This document shows, piece after piece, positions 17,394 through 25,791 of a stretch of 64,000 nucleotides of DNA. A program made the position numbers and the translations under genes. Location: contig JAVBRM010000077.1 in assembly GCA_031548025.1 (NCBI GenBank), positions 1 through 64,000 of the forward strand, read 5' to 3'. This DNA is from UBA5239 sp031548025. Lineage in GTDB: Bacteria > Verrucomicrobiota > Lentisphaeria > Victivallales > Victivallaceae. The notes under the pieces were generated by a model. It searched no databases. It was not told the DNA's origin and saw only the letters and a list, made by a program, of their open reading frames with translations. Within the stretch, counting starts at the first letter, position 1, and every line of letters begins with the position of its first letter.

Positions 17394-19448
17394 ATGATGA
17401 TACAGCGAATACTTGCACTTCTTCTGCTGGCGATGTCCGTAAGTGCCATCGATAAACCGTCCGACTGGCTGAAGGAAAACACCAAAGACACTCCAATGCT
17501 GATAGCCGTGAAGGATGGAGCAATGACCGATCTCATCACCGGCAAAAAAGCCACCGTCAACGGCGCTACGGTGGAAAAGGACCCCGAAATGGGTGATGTT
17601 CTCGCGCTCGACGATTCAGGCAAAGGCACTGTGAGCATCACATATCAGGGAGAAGCCGACGTGCTGAAAGGAAAAGGCGTCACGCTCGAGGCATGGATAA
17701 AATCAGACCAGGATCTGGATGGAGGTTTCGCCCTTTTCTTTGGATTCGGAGCCCTTTCGTTCAAAAACAATAAATTGCAATGCAACTGGCTGAATTTTCC
17801 AACTCTTCCGATCTATGTGGAACCGGAAATGGCAAAAAAACGGCTCAATTACTATCCGACAAGTCTCACTTTCAATGGACTGCTTCCACTCCGGAAAGGC
17901 GAGTGGAACCATGTTGCCCTGGTATATGACGAAAACAGCAAAATCGTGCGCAGTTGGATCAACGGAACCATTGATCGAGAATGCGAACTGATACGCGACG
18001 GCCAACAGTATGTAAGTTTGAAGAAAGGCGGGAAATTGCTGGCATTCCGCGGCTTAAAAAACGCCAAGATCGCGGGCCTTCGCATGCGTGCCGGAGTATA
18101 CGCCCCCGGCGAGCCCCCCGCTATGAAACATTACTTGAACCAGCTTCCGTGGCAGAATAAAATGGTGTTGACCCTGGATAAAATCGACCCGAAGCTTTCC
18201 CTGCCGCTCGAAGTGACGGCGACGCTGGAAAACGTCAAACAACCTTACACGCAAACCCTTACCTCCCACGAAACTAATCACCTCTCCATTCCCATGCCCC
18301 CCATCCCCGCCGGTACCTATTCCATTACCATAAAAGTACATTCGAAAGGCAAGGACATCTACAACGCGACTGAAAAATATTGCAACAATCCGGTTCCGGA
18401 AAATGGCAAAATCAAGCTGAATGAAGACAAATCCTTAAGCTTTGAAGGCAAAAAAATCTTCCCGGTCGTAGTCTACGGTGTCACCAGGGAAGATCTGAAA
18501 ATGGTTGCGGACCTTGGCTTTTCCAGCGCTCAGCCCAAAGCCGTGCAACTCCCCTCTTACAGTATTCCATTATCAAATACTCCGCTCATTCGGCAATGGC
18601 TCGATGAAGCAACAAAAAATAATCTTTTTTTACACGTCGTTATCAATGGCAAAGACAAAAAGTCCTTGGAATATGTTGATTTTTACAAAAAATTTCCTAA
18701 AATGCTTTATTGGTATAACGCCTCGGAACCCTGGCGTGACTGGGACAAATTTTATGATAACTATAACTTTCTGCGCGCCTCCGACGGCGAGCATCCGATT
18801 CTCTCCGTCCAGTGCGCCAGCATGCACATGAAGAATACCGCTCCGAGTTGCGATATCGTAGGTTGCGACCCCTACCCTGTTCCGAATGTCTCTCTCCGCG
18901 CCGTAGCCGGACTCACCAGAAATGCGATCGGCGCCAGCTTCGGATTCAAGCCGGTATGGACGATCCTGGGCTGTTATAAACCGAAAATCCCGACTCTTCA
19001 GGAACTGCGCTGCATGACTGTCCTTGCCATTACCGCCGGGACAAACGGTTTGGGAATTTACGCCTGGGATGAACGTTCCAAAAGACAACCGAATGCTTAC
19101 CATACGACCGACCATCCCGAGATTGTCGCCATGCTGAAAACTTTCCTCGCGGATATCCGTAGTTTGGAAACGGTTCTGGTAGAGCCGAACCTGAAACACC
19201 AGGTTTCCGACCGTACCCAACAGCCCGCGATTCACGCCTCCTTGAAAAAGGCGAACGGCAAAACCTATCTCTTCCTGGCCAACGACCAGCGTTGCGAAGA
19301 AAAAGCCTTGCTGACTCTGCCGGATTCCAAATTCACCCAGGCCGTTCCCCTGAAAGAATTCGGCTTCAAAGGAACTCTGAAATTCGATAATGGAAAATGC
19401 GATGCCGCTCTGCCGCCCCTGACCTCTGGGGTTTTCGAGTTGAAATAA
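17394..19448 (+). CDS. Secreted LamG-domain protein with hydrolase-like C-terminal domain
   Basis: 684 residues; ATGs at 17394 and 17397 both follow AAAGGA. Signal peptide MMIQRILALLLLAMSVSA. Residues about 80-230 resemble a LamG/concanavalin-like jelly roll (GVTLEAWIKSDQDLDGGFAL, EWNHVALVYDENSKIVRSWI). A linker sandwich is followed by a TIM-barrel-like region (FPVVVYGVTREDLKMVADLG, YWYNASEPWRDWDKFYDN, CDIVGCDPYP) similar in layout to clan GH-A enzymes. It is the last gene of the pseudopilin-led operon. Glycan hydrolysis is inferred; no characterised family was recognised. Confidence 0.7.
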   Translation: MMIQRILALLLLAMSVSAIDKPSDWLKENTKDTPMLIAVKDGAMTDLITGKKATVNGATVEKDPEMGDVLALDDSGKGTVSITYQGEADVLKGKGVTLEAWIKSDQDLDGGFALFFGFGALSFKNNKLQCNWLNFPTLPIYVEPEMAKKRLNYYPTSLTFNGLLPLRKGEWNHVALVYDENSKIVRSWINGTIDRECELIRDGQQYVSLKKGGKLLAFRGLKNAKIAGLRMRAGVYAPGEPPAMKHYLNQLPWQNKMVLTLDKIDPKLSLPLEVTATLENVKQPYTQTLTSHETNHLSIPMPPIPAGTYSITIKVHSKGKDIYNATEKYCNNPVPENGKIKLNEDKSLSFEGKKIFPVVVYGVTREDLKMVADLGFSSAQPKAVQLPSYSIPLSNTPLIRQWLDEATKNNLFLHVVINGKDKKSLEYVDFYKKFPKMLYWYNASEPWRDWDKFYDNYNFLRASDGEHPILSVQCASMHMKNTAPSCDIVGCDPYPVPNVSLRAVAGLTRNAIGASFGFKPVWTILGCYKPKIPTLQELRCMTVLAITAGTNGLGIYAWDERSKRQPNAYHTTDHPEIVAMLKTFLADIRSLETVLVEPNLKHQVSDRTQQPAIHASLKKANGKTYLFLANDQRCEEKALLTLPDSKFTQAVPLKEFGFKGTLKFDNGKCDAALPPLTSGVFELK

Positions 19449-19452
19449 TTAT

Positions 19453-19481
19453 TTGATATTTCATGCCGCGCGGATTATAGT
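19453..19481 (+). promoter_or_regulatory. Promoter of the AraC gene at 19491 (leaderless)
   Basis: TTGATA (19453-19458), 17 bases, TATAGT (19476-19481). The ATG at 19491 begins only nine bases after the -10 element and has no Shine-Dalgarno, so the mRNA should start at or within a few bases of the start codon. Confidence 0.6.
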
Positions 19482-19490
19482 ATTGCCATT

Positions 19491-20336
19491 ATGGAAGAAT
19501 TTCAACTTGAAAAATACTGTAAATCCACGTTGCCTCTGGCGATCTGGGATGAGAAATGCGTTTACCGCCGCCAGAAAGTGCATACGCACGATTGCCTGGA
19601 AATGGTTTTCGTCTACGGCGGCGCCGGGACATGCGCCATTAATGGAGTTCATTATCCCATGCTGGCCGGCGATATTTATATTATTACGCCGGGTTCGACT
19701 CATGAATATACCAGCGATCTCGGGTTTCGCTTCATCAATATCATGTTCGACCGCGCTGTTTTCGCCGACAATGAAGCGGTCATTTATGAACGGCTGTATG
19801 AGCTTCACAAATTGAAAAGAAAAGCCGCGAACGCGGAGCCCAAGTACACGTTTCCGCCGTCCGCCATCGGATTCATCACCAGCTTGCTCTGCCAAATCGA
19901 GCAGGAACTGAAAACGCAGAATGAATATTTTGAGTACAACGTCAAGGCGCTGTTCATGCAATTCCTGGTTCACCTGGTCCGCAATATGGACTCAACGGCA
20001 GGCATTTCCGCGCAAAACAACCAGACGAACCTCAGCCGGGTATTCAACTACATCGACAATCATTATCAGGAAAAAATTACCCTGGAAAAACTGGCCGCGC
20101 TCACCGGCAACAGCCCGGCATATCTCGGCAAGCAGTTCAAGCGGCTGGTCGGTATCAATGTCTCCGAATATATCTGCCGTTACCGGATCGAAAAAGCCCG
20201 CAATGAACTGGTGAATTCGGAGGATTCGATTGCCGAGATCGCCGAACGGCTCGGTTTTTTCGACGCTTCATACTTCGTCAAATCCTTTCAGCATTACTGC
20301 GGAGTCACTCCCACCCAATACCGTAAATCGCGATAA
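19491..20336 (+). CDS. AraC-family transcriptional regulator with cupin sensor
   Basis: 281 residues. N-terminal cupin with the metal-like HTHDCLEMVFVYGG and the MLAGDIYIITPGSTHEY strand; C-terminal AraC double HTH (LEKLAALTGNSPAYLGKQFK and IAEIAERLGFFDASYFVKSF, ending QHYCGVTPTQYRKSR). It lies between the secreted operon (13114-19448) and the GH127 gene (20429), all on the plus strand, so it may control either. It has its own promoter and an apparently leaderless start. Confidence 0.93.
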   Translation: MEEFQLEKYCKSTLPLAIWDEKCVYRRQKVHTHDCLEMVFVYGGAGTCAINGVHYPMLAGDIYIITPGSTHEYTSDLGFRFINIMFDRAVFADNEAVIYERLYELHKLKRKAANAEPKYTFPPSAIGFITSLLCQIEQELKTQNEYFEYNVKALFMQFLVHLVRNMDSTAGISAQNNQTNLSRVFNYIDNHYQEKITLEKLAALTGNSPAYLGKQFKRLVGINVSEYICRYRIEKARNELVNSEDSIAEIAERLGFFDASYFVKSFQHYCGVTPTQYRKSR

Positions 20337-20373
20337 ATGTCAGAATAATACCATAAACTGTGAATTTTCTACA

Positions 20374-20402
20374 TTGCCGGAGCGATGGCATTGCGTTATA
20401 AT
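20374..20402 (+). promoter_or_regulatory. Promoter of the GH127 gene
   Basis: TTGCCG (20374-20379), 17 bases, TATAAT (20397-20402), 26 bases before the ATG, which has AAAAGGA as ribosome binding site. Confidence 0.6.
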
Positions 20403-20428
20403 AGAGCCAATTTCAAAAGGAATTTATT

Positions 20429-22141
20429 ATGATACGCAGTCAATCCGATTTTCTTTCTGCCGGAGCGGTCAGCTTGGCCGGGCCTTTGGGCAAAGCTCTG
20501 AAAAAAAGCATGGAAAACCGCCTGAAAAAGGTTAATTATACCCGCCTGGTCGATCCGTTCCGTTTCCGCAATGAAGTCGACGGCGCATGGCGGTGCGAGT
20601 TCTGGGGAAAAATTGTCCGGTCCGCCATCCTGACCTGGTATGACAGCCCGGACGCCGAATTGTTGGCGATTATCCGCGAGACGGTTTTCGATATCATTTC
20701 CACGCAGACCCCGGACGGTTGCATCAGCAGTTATCCCGCCGACAAACAAACCGACGGCTGGGATATCTGGGGGCGCAAGTATGTTCTGATCGGCCTGACA
20801 CGTTATTACAATCTGGTGGAGCCGGACGCAAGAGTCAAGCAGGCCTGTATCAAACTGCTCGACCACCTGATGACCGAGGTCGGCCCCGGCCGGAAAAACA
20901 TCATCGACTGCGGCTGGCACGACGGCTTGGCGGCGTCCTCGATCCTGGGAGCGGTAGTCGGAGTTTACCGGCTCAGCGGCGATCCCCGGCATCTGGCATA
21001 CGCCCGCTGGATCGCCGACAGCGGCTGCTCGAAAAAGCATAACATCTTCACCGAAGCCCGCAACCATGTCACCCCGGAGAACCTCGGTAATGGCAAAGCA
21101 TACGAGATGATGAGCTGCTTTCAGGGGCTGTCGGAACTTTATCTGGAAGATCCCCGGGAGGAAGATCTGGAGGCGGTCGTCACATTTTATGGCGCAGTCA
21201 GGGACCGGGAAATTTTCATCACCGGGGTTGGCGGCCTGAAAGACCGGGTCGGCGAATACTGGTACGACGGCAAATTCAAGCAGTTGCGCGACGATTGCGG
21301 CGCGCTCGGCGAAACCTGCGTCACCGCCACCTGGATTCATTATTGCGAAAGAATTCTGCGCCTGACCGGAGATTCCAAGGTCGCCGACGAACTGGAAAAA
21401 AGTTTTTACAACGGAGTTTTGGGAGCCATGCGCCCGGATGGCGGCCAGTGGATTCACATGAACCCGACACCGTTGGCCGGAGCCTCGAGCAAAATCCCCA
21501 CCAACGACCAGATCAAACGCGGTTTCAACCAGGAATTCGACGGTCACGACTGTTGTCTGGCCCAGGGGCCGGAGGCCCTGGCCATGACGCCGCTGCTGGC
21601 CGCCTTGACTCGCAAAGACGAATTGATGCTGAACTGCTTTGAAAATATGACCGTCAACTTCAAGGATGCCGTATTGAAAATCTCCGGCGGTTATCCGAAA
21701 TACGGCAAAGTCCAAATAACATTCCAGAACCCGCAGCCCGTTGAATTCGAGTTATCGCTCCGCATACCTGAGTGGTGGAGTGTCGGCAGCGCGTTGAAAA
21801 TCAACGGAACAGCGGCACAGGTTATCCCCGGCAGTTATTTCCGGGTCCACCGGGCCTGGTCTTCGGCGGATGTCATCGAAATGAATTTCGACCTTTTCTG
21901 CCGTACGGTCAAGTTGGAAGACCGGGTTGCCGTTTGCTGCGGTCCCGTGGTACTGGCACAGGATTCGCGGTTGGGAACGGTAGATGCACCGTTAAGTGAT
22001 TTAGAGTTTACCGATGCGGAATCCTGCGAAGAAATTTATCTGACCAAGGTCAACCGGAACGGCGAAAAACTCTGCGATTACGCCTCGGCCGGCAATCTCT
22101 TCGAGCCGGAAAATCAACTCTGCGTATGGTTTCGGCTCTGA
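20429..22141 (+). CDS. GH127-family beta-L-arabinofuranosidase-like enzyme
   Basis: 570 residues, no signal peptide. The N-terminal FRNEVDGAWRCEFWGKIVRS and the (alpha/alpha)6 pattern are typical of DUF1680/GH127. The zinc and nucleophile set is present: Glu295 and Cys297 in GETCVTATW, and Cys375-Cys376 in GHDCCLAQGPEAL. The spacing of 80 residues between Glu and the first Cys of the pair agrees with the characterised Bifidobacterium enzyme, in which the first Cys of the pair is the nucleophile. Expected reaction: release of beta-linked L-arabinofuranose (related families differ in sugar). Its stop region overlaps the convergent AraC gene by 28 bases. Confidence 0.9.
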   Translation: MIRSQSDFLSAGAVSLAGPLGKALKKSMENRLKKVNYTRLVDPFRFRNEVDGAWRCEFWGKIVRSAILTWYDSPDAELLAIIRETVFDIISTQTPDGCISSYPADKQTDGWDIWGRKYVLIGLTRYYNLVEPDARVKQACIKLLDHLMTEVGPGRKNIIDCGWHDGLAASSILGAVVGVYRLSGDPRHLAYARWIADSGCSKKHNIFTEARNHVTPENLGNGKAYEMMSCFQGLSELYLEDPREEDLEAVVTFYGAVRDREIFITGVGGLKDRVGEYWYDGKFKQLRDDCGALGETCVTATWIHYCERILRLTGDSKVADELEKSFYNGVLGAMRPDGGQWIHMNPTPLAGASSKIPTNDQIKRGFNQEFDGHDCCLAQGPEALAMTPLLAALTRKDELMLNCFENMTVNFKDAVLKISGGYPKYGKVQITFQNPQPVEFELSLRIPEWWSVGSALKINGTAAQVIPGSYFRVHRAWSSADVIEMNFDLFCRTVKLEDRVAVCCGPVVLAQDSRLGTVDAPLSDLEFTDAESCEEIYLTKVNRNGEKLCDYASAGNLFEPENQLCVWFRL

Positions 22142-23004
22142 CGCCATTCGCGGGGGCCTACTCCGAAGTGCTGATGGAACTGGCGATTGAAATTCGACAG
22201 GGTCGGGTAACCGGATTTCAGGGCGATGTTGAGGATGCTTTCGCGGCTGTGGCGGAGCATGGAGGCGGCGGCTTCCAGCCGCAGCCGCTTGATGTAGTCC
22301 TGCGGCGAAGATCCGGTGGCAGCATTGAAAACCTTGCGGAAATTGGATACGCTGTAGCCGCATTTGCGGGCAATAATTCCCATGGCTATAGGTTCATGAT
22401 AATGATCGGTGATATAGCGGATGGCCGGAGAAACCAGCGCCAATTTCTGGCGTGAAACTTGATCCGCGGCCCGCGGCTCGGCCGGAATTTTGCGGTGCAG
22501 ACATACCATCATCTCCCAAACCAGCGCCCGAACCACGGAACGGTAGCCGGATTGGCGGTTTTTCATTTCAGTGATCAGCGCCGCCACGATCCGGCAAAGC
22601 CCCGGGTCGGTGTCGGCATGGAGGATATTGTCGAAATCCGGCCCGCTCAGGTGCTCGGTTTCGAGTACCGCATCGTCCTCGCGGACCAGCCCTGCCAGGA
22701 GTTCCACCGGGGCCAAGTTCAGGAAATACCAGTCGGTAAGCGAGCCCGGCGAACCTTTCATAGTATGGAGCTCGCGGTGATTGATGACGACGGCGTCGCC
22801 GGCCTGAAAACTCAGGATCTTGTTTTCGACGATGAAAATCCCGGAACCCTGATAACAGTATCCGATTTCAAAGCAATCGTGGACATGCGCGGTGATCGGT
22901 ATTTCGGCGCGGAGCGTACGGTCAGGCTCCGCCACCGGAAAGTCTCCCTTCAGGGTGATCGGCGCGTAAACGCCTTCCAGTGTCCTATTCGTTTTTGTTT
23001 TCAT
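22114..23004 (-). CDS. AraC-family transcriptional regulator
   Basis: Start taken at ATG 23004 (MKTKTNRTLEGVYAP), which overlaps the end of the GntR gene by 20 bases; a GTG at 23043 would lie further inside that gene. 296 residues. Cupin-like sensor (ITAHVHDCFEIGYCYQGSGI, FQAGDAVVINHRELHTM) and C-terminal double HTH (MGIIARKCGYSVSNFRKVFN, ILNIALKSGYPTLSNFNRQF). It is the third gene of the cupin-GntR-AraC unit and converges on the GH127 gene with a 28-base overlap, so antisense transcription across the GH127 end is likely. Confidence 0.92.
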   Translation of the reverse strand: MKTKTNRTLEGVYAPITLKGDFPVAEPDRTLRAEIPITAHVHDCFEIGYCYQGSGIFIVENKILSFQAGDAVVINHRELHTMKGSPGSLTDWYFLNLAPVELLAGLVREDDAVLETEHLSGPDFDNILHADTDPGLCRIVAALITEMKNRQSGYRSVVRALVWEMMVCLHRKIPAEPRAADQVSRQKLALVSPAIRYITDHYHEPIAMGIIARKCGYSVSNFRKVFNAATGSSPQDYIKRLRLEAAASMLRHSRESILNIALKSGYPTLSNFNRQFHQHFGVGPREWRQSRNHTQS

Positions 23005-23683
23005 CCCAGGCTTTGAAAACCATGCGGAAATATTCCGTGACACCGGCGGCGGCTTCTTCCGGATAATCCTTGATGATGGCGTCGCTGATTTCCTGGTGAA
23101 TCTCGATCATGGTATCATAATAACGGTAAGTGCTGAAAATATCATATCCGGCAGTTCCGCGAATGTCTTCCATGTTCCGCATCAGGGCATTCAGGTGCGA
23201 CAGCAGCAACCGGTTGCCGGAATACTCGGCCATTTTGCGGTGAAATCCGGCGTCGATGGCCATTGCCACTTTATCGCAATTGGCAATCAGCATTTCGCCG
23301 ACATAGCACTGAAGAATTTTGCCCTGTTCGCGGGAAATCCGGACACAAGCCAGCCGCGCGGCCTCGCTCTCGATGGCGCGCCGGGTTTCGAGGATTTCGA
23401 TAATGCTCTCGCGGCTGATTTTGGCCGCGGTGGTATGCATCATGACATCCGACGGGCGGCAGCGGATGATATTGCCCTCGCCGTGGTGGCTTTCCAGCAC
23501 GCCGATAATTTCCAACGCCCGAATGGCTTCGCGAACCGAATTACGGCATACCTGCAGTTGCTCGGAGAGCGCCCGCTCGGAAGGCAAACGGCTACCCGAT
23601 TTGAAGGAGCCTTTTTCGATCAATTCCTGAATGGCACGAGTTACCTGATGATGCAACGGTTCATTGCGATGGCGTTCCGGCAT
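22985..23683 (-). CDS. GntR-family regulator, FadR subfamily (FCD domain)
   Basis: 232 residues. N-terminal winged helix (LHHQVTRAIQELIEKGSFKS, LPSERALSEQLQVCRNSVRE) and an all-helical FCD effector domain with EILETRRAIESEAARLAC, and His residues (AGFHRKMAEYSGN, EIHQEIS) usually involved in metal and carboxylate binding. FadR-group repressors often respond to sugar acids. It follows the cupin gene after four bases and overlaps the AraC gene. A sequence fitting the FadR-group consensus TnGTnnnACnA lies at the promoter of the unit (24215-24225), which supports autoregulation. Confidence 0.93.
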   Translation of the reverse strand: MPERHRNEPLHHQVTRAIQELIEKGSFKSGSRLPSERALSEQLQVCRNSVREAIRALEIIGVLESHHGEGNIIRCRPSDVMMHTTAAKISRESIIEILETRRAIESEAARLACVRISREQGKILQCYVGEMLIANCDKVAMAIDAGFHRKMAEYSGNRLLLSHLNALMRNMEDIRGTAGYDIFSTYRYYDTMIEIHQEISDAIIKDYPEEAAAGVTEYFRMVFKAWDENKNE

Positions 23684-23687
23684 AAAT

Positions 23688-24173
23688 TCACCTGCTCCAT
23701 TTTTCGCCGACTTCGGCGGTTTTCAACCAATTCAACAATTCCTGTGTTCCCGGTTCGCCTTCAGCGGGGGCCCAGGCGGCCACATCTTCCGGCGGTGGCG
23801 CCAGATAAGGACCCGGCTTGACTTCAAAACCGATCGTACCGGATTCCAGGACCACGAAACCGTGCCAGGTTTCCGGCTGACTTTCCACGATGGACGGCAC
23901 TGCTCCGGCTTTCAAAATCTGCTTCTGGAGGATGGTGCCGTCTTCGGCGAATTCAAAAAGAATCATACTGCCACGGGCAATTCCGAACAATTCCCACTTG
24001 GGCGGGGTCAAGTGCCGGTGAGGACGAATATAAGTTCCGGGCTCCACCGCAATGAACAGACGATGAGTAGGATCCTCGAGAGTTTGATGTAAATTGTGGT
24101 GGGTACGTTTGCGCGGTGATTCAGCAGCCTTGGCAGACAGTGAATCCAATAAAGTCTTATCGATAAATTTCAT
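23688..24173 (-). CDS. WbuC-family cupin metalloprotein
   Basis: Start at 24173 (MKFIDKTLLDSLSAKAAESP), because the ATG at 24206 falls on the promoter's -10 region. 161 residues. RKRTHHNLHQTLEDPTHRLF and GTYIRPHRHLTPPKWELFGI, then GSMILFEF and TWHGFVVLESG, are the WbuC cupin pattern with the His-x-His metal site. WbuC-like proteins are found in glycan biosynthesis and catabolism loci; the reaction is not established. It is the first gene of a cupin-GntR-AraC operon. Confidence 0.88.
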   Translation of the reverse strand: MKFIDKTLLDSLSAKAAESPRKRTHHNLHQTLEDPTHRLFIAVEPGTYIRPHRHLTPPKWELFGIARGSMILFEFAEDGTILQKQILKAGAVPSIVESQPETWHGFVVLESGTIGFEVKPGPYLAPPPEDVAAWAPAEGEPGTQELLNWLKTAEVGEKWSR

Positions 24174-24196
24174 TATTTTCACCTGAATTTCCAAAT

Positions 24197-24226
24197 AATA
24201 TATCATGGTAAAACTGGTATTACCAG
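24197..24226 (-). promoter_or_regulatory. Promoter and FadR-type operator of the cupin-GntR-AraC unit
   Basis: Palindrome CTGGTATTACCAG at 24214-24226; its core TGGTATTACCA matches the FadR-group consensus TnGTnnnACnA in every fixed position. A minus-strand TATATT (24202-24197) follows 17 bases later, so the palindrome overlaps the -35 region, where a bound repressor would block polymerase. Confidence 0.65.
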
Positions 24227-24257
24227 AGGAGAAAATAGAAAATATCGAAAAACTTTG

Positions 24258-25265
24258 TCAGAGGGCACTTTCGATTGCCGGAATCAGGACCTTTTTGCGG
24301 GAAGTTTTGCTCAGGGTGAGCCAGTCTCCGTTGTTTTCGACCAGATATTTCCGGTAGGCTTTTTCGGCCAAAGCTTTCTCGCCGGGCTCGACGCAGAGCA
24401 CGAAAGAACGTTTGGCGGAAATGTCTTTGATCGCCCAGAAAAGGTAATCCAGTTTGCGTTCCTTTTTGATCATCGCGAGCTGTTTTTTGATTTCGTCCGC
24501 GCGGAGCTTCAACGGTTCGGGAAAGAGAGTCTCGGCCAGCCCGAATCCCAGTTTTTTGCCACCGATGTTGTATTCCTTGTAGTCGCCGAAGATAACCTCT
24601 TCCGCCGACAACCCGCTGTAGTCGGATTTGGCCTCGAGCATCTGCCGCCCGAATACCTTGACGTCGGGCACTCCGGCAATCGCGGCGAGCTCTTTGACAA
24701 TCGCGTGTTCGCGCTCGCTCATATCATTGTCGGTAAGGTTCAAAGTGTCTGAGAGAATCCCGCCCAGCAGCAGCAGCGCCGTCCCGCGGTCCGGGGTACG
24801 CCCGGATTTCAAGTAACGGTCCGCAACAATCGCCGCGGTAGCGGTCCAGGGGCGAAAATCGGCGGAAATCGGTTGCGGCGGAGTGAAAGTATCGCCCTGC
24901 AAGGGATGATGATCAATGATGCAGACCACATTGTCGTTGGCAACCGTAACAGCGGATTGCAGCCGCTGGTTATGATCGACCAACCCGATTTTGACCTTGC
25001 TCAAATCTCCTGCCTGATCCGGCAGCGTGCGGCCGGCTTGTTTCAGCAGGAACATGACTTCGTTGTTGACCTTGCCGGAGATATAAACCTTGCCGCCATA
25101 GAGCGCGGCGCTGCCGAACGCGGAGGCGATACTGTCGCAGTCGGGATTGTTGTGACCCAGCCATATCATTCCCGCATTTTTTTCCGGTTCGATTTTTTCC
25201 AGGTCAAACGCCTGCAGGCAGACGACCAGCGGAGCCAGGAACAGTAATAATAATTGCCATTTCAT
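24258..25265 (-). CDS. Family II (DHH) inorganic pyrophosphatase, apparently exported
   Basis: 335 residues. GHNNPDCDS (His38, Asp42, Asp44), LVDHNQ (Asp97, His98) and IIDHHP (Asp118, His119, His120) form the metal site of manganese-dependent pyrophosphatases, and the C-terminal SRKKVLIPAIESAL is the DHHA2 substrate motif. The oddity is an N-terminal extension of about 30 residues that starts MKWQLLLLFLAPLVVCLQAF, a convincing signal peptide, whereas the cytosolic family begins about 8 residues before the first His. A methionine at residue 33 (25169) could start a cytosolic form. It is divergent from the signal peptidase gene. The role of an exported pyrophosphatase is unclear. Confidence 0.88.
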   Translation of the reverse strand: MKWQLLLLFLAPLVVCLQAFDLEKIEPEKNAGMIWLGHNNPDCDSIASAFGSAALYGGKVYISGKVNNEVMFLLKQAGRTLPDQAGDLSKVKIGLVDHNQRLQSAVTVANDNVVCIIDHHPLQGDTFTPPQPISADFRPWTATAAIVADRYLKSGRTPDRGTALLLLGGILSDTLNLTDNDMSEREHAIVKELAAIAGVPDVKVFGRQMLEAKSDYSGLSAEEVIFGDYKEYNIGGKKLGFGLAETLFPEPLKLRADEIKKQLAMIKKERKLDYLFWAIKDISAKRSFVLCVEPGEKALAEKAYRKYLVENNGDWLTLSKTSRKKVLIPAIESAL

Positions 25266-25302
25266 ATTGAAAATCCATTGTTGAAGATTATTGTATTTGC
25301 TT

Positions 25303-25791
25303 ATGAAGATACACCGGAAAATTTTCTATGCAACCGCGGTTTTTATCACAGTAATTGCCGCCTGCTACTTTCTGCAGCCATACCGCTTCCGGTTCGTTTG
25401 GGGCGACTCCATGTATCCTACACTCAAAAACGGCAGCGTAGTCTGGATTGACACCGCCAGTTACCGGGAAGATCCGGTCAGGAAAGGTGATGTGGTATTT
25501 CTGAAACATGAAGGCGATACTTACGTTAAAAGAGTCGTCGCGCTTCCCGGTGATGAATTGCTGATGATCCGCTCCGGCGACGCCAGCGCGGTTTTGATTC
25601 CCCTCTGGCGGGTGATTCCCGCGCTCGAACTCTGCCGGAATTCCGAGGAAACCAAACTGGAACGGCTGATCGTTGAGAAAGATCAATTTTATGTAGTCGG
25701 CGATAATCGGGTTGCCTCCATTGACAGCCGAGATTTCGGAACGGTCCACCGTTCCGAAATCATCGGGAAAGTTCTGCTCGAGGAGCATTAG
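25303..25791 (+). CDS. lepB: Signal peptidase I
   Basis: ATG at 25303 (MKIHRKIFYATAVFI); a TTG four codons earlier is less likely. 162 residues, one N-terminal membrane helix (about 8-24). Catalytic Ser36 in WGDSMYPTL and Lys76 in YVKRVVALPGD form the S26 dyad; VVGDNR and SIDSRDFG are boxes D and E. It removes signal peptides at the outer face of the cytoplasmic membrane; it is not the prepilin peptidase needed by the pseudopilins. It is short compared with E. coli LepB but normal for one-helix forms. The last four bases overlap the stop of the convergent pseudopilin gene. Confidence 0.93.
   Translation: MKIHRKIFYATAVFITVIAACYFLQPYRFRFVWGDSMYPTLKNGSVVWIDTASYREDPVRKGDVVFLKHEGDTYVKRVVALPGDELLMIRSGDASAVLIPLWRVIPALELCRNSEETKLERLIVEKDQFYVVGDNRVASIDSRDFGTVHRSEIIGKVLLEEH

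Noticed and set aside
20396..21715. Open frame of 439 codons on the minus strand
   Set aside because: Antisense to the GH127 gene, whose catalytic motifs prove the plus strand is coding; no family resemblance on the minus strand.
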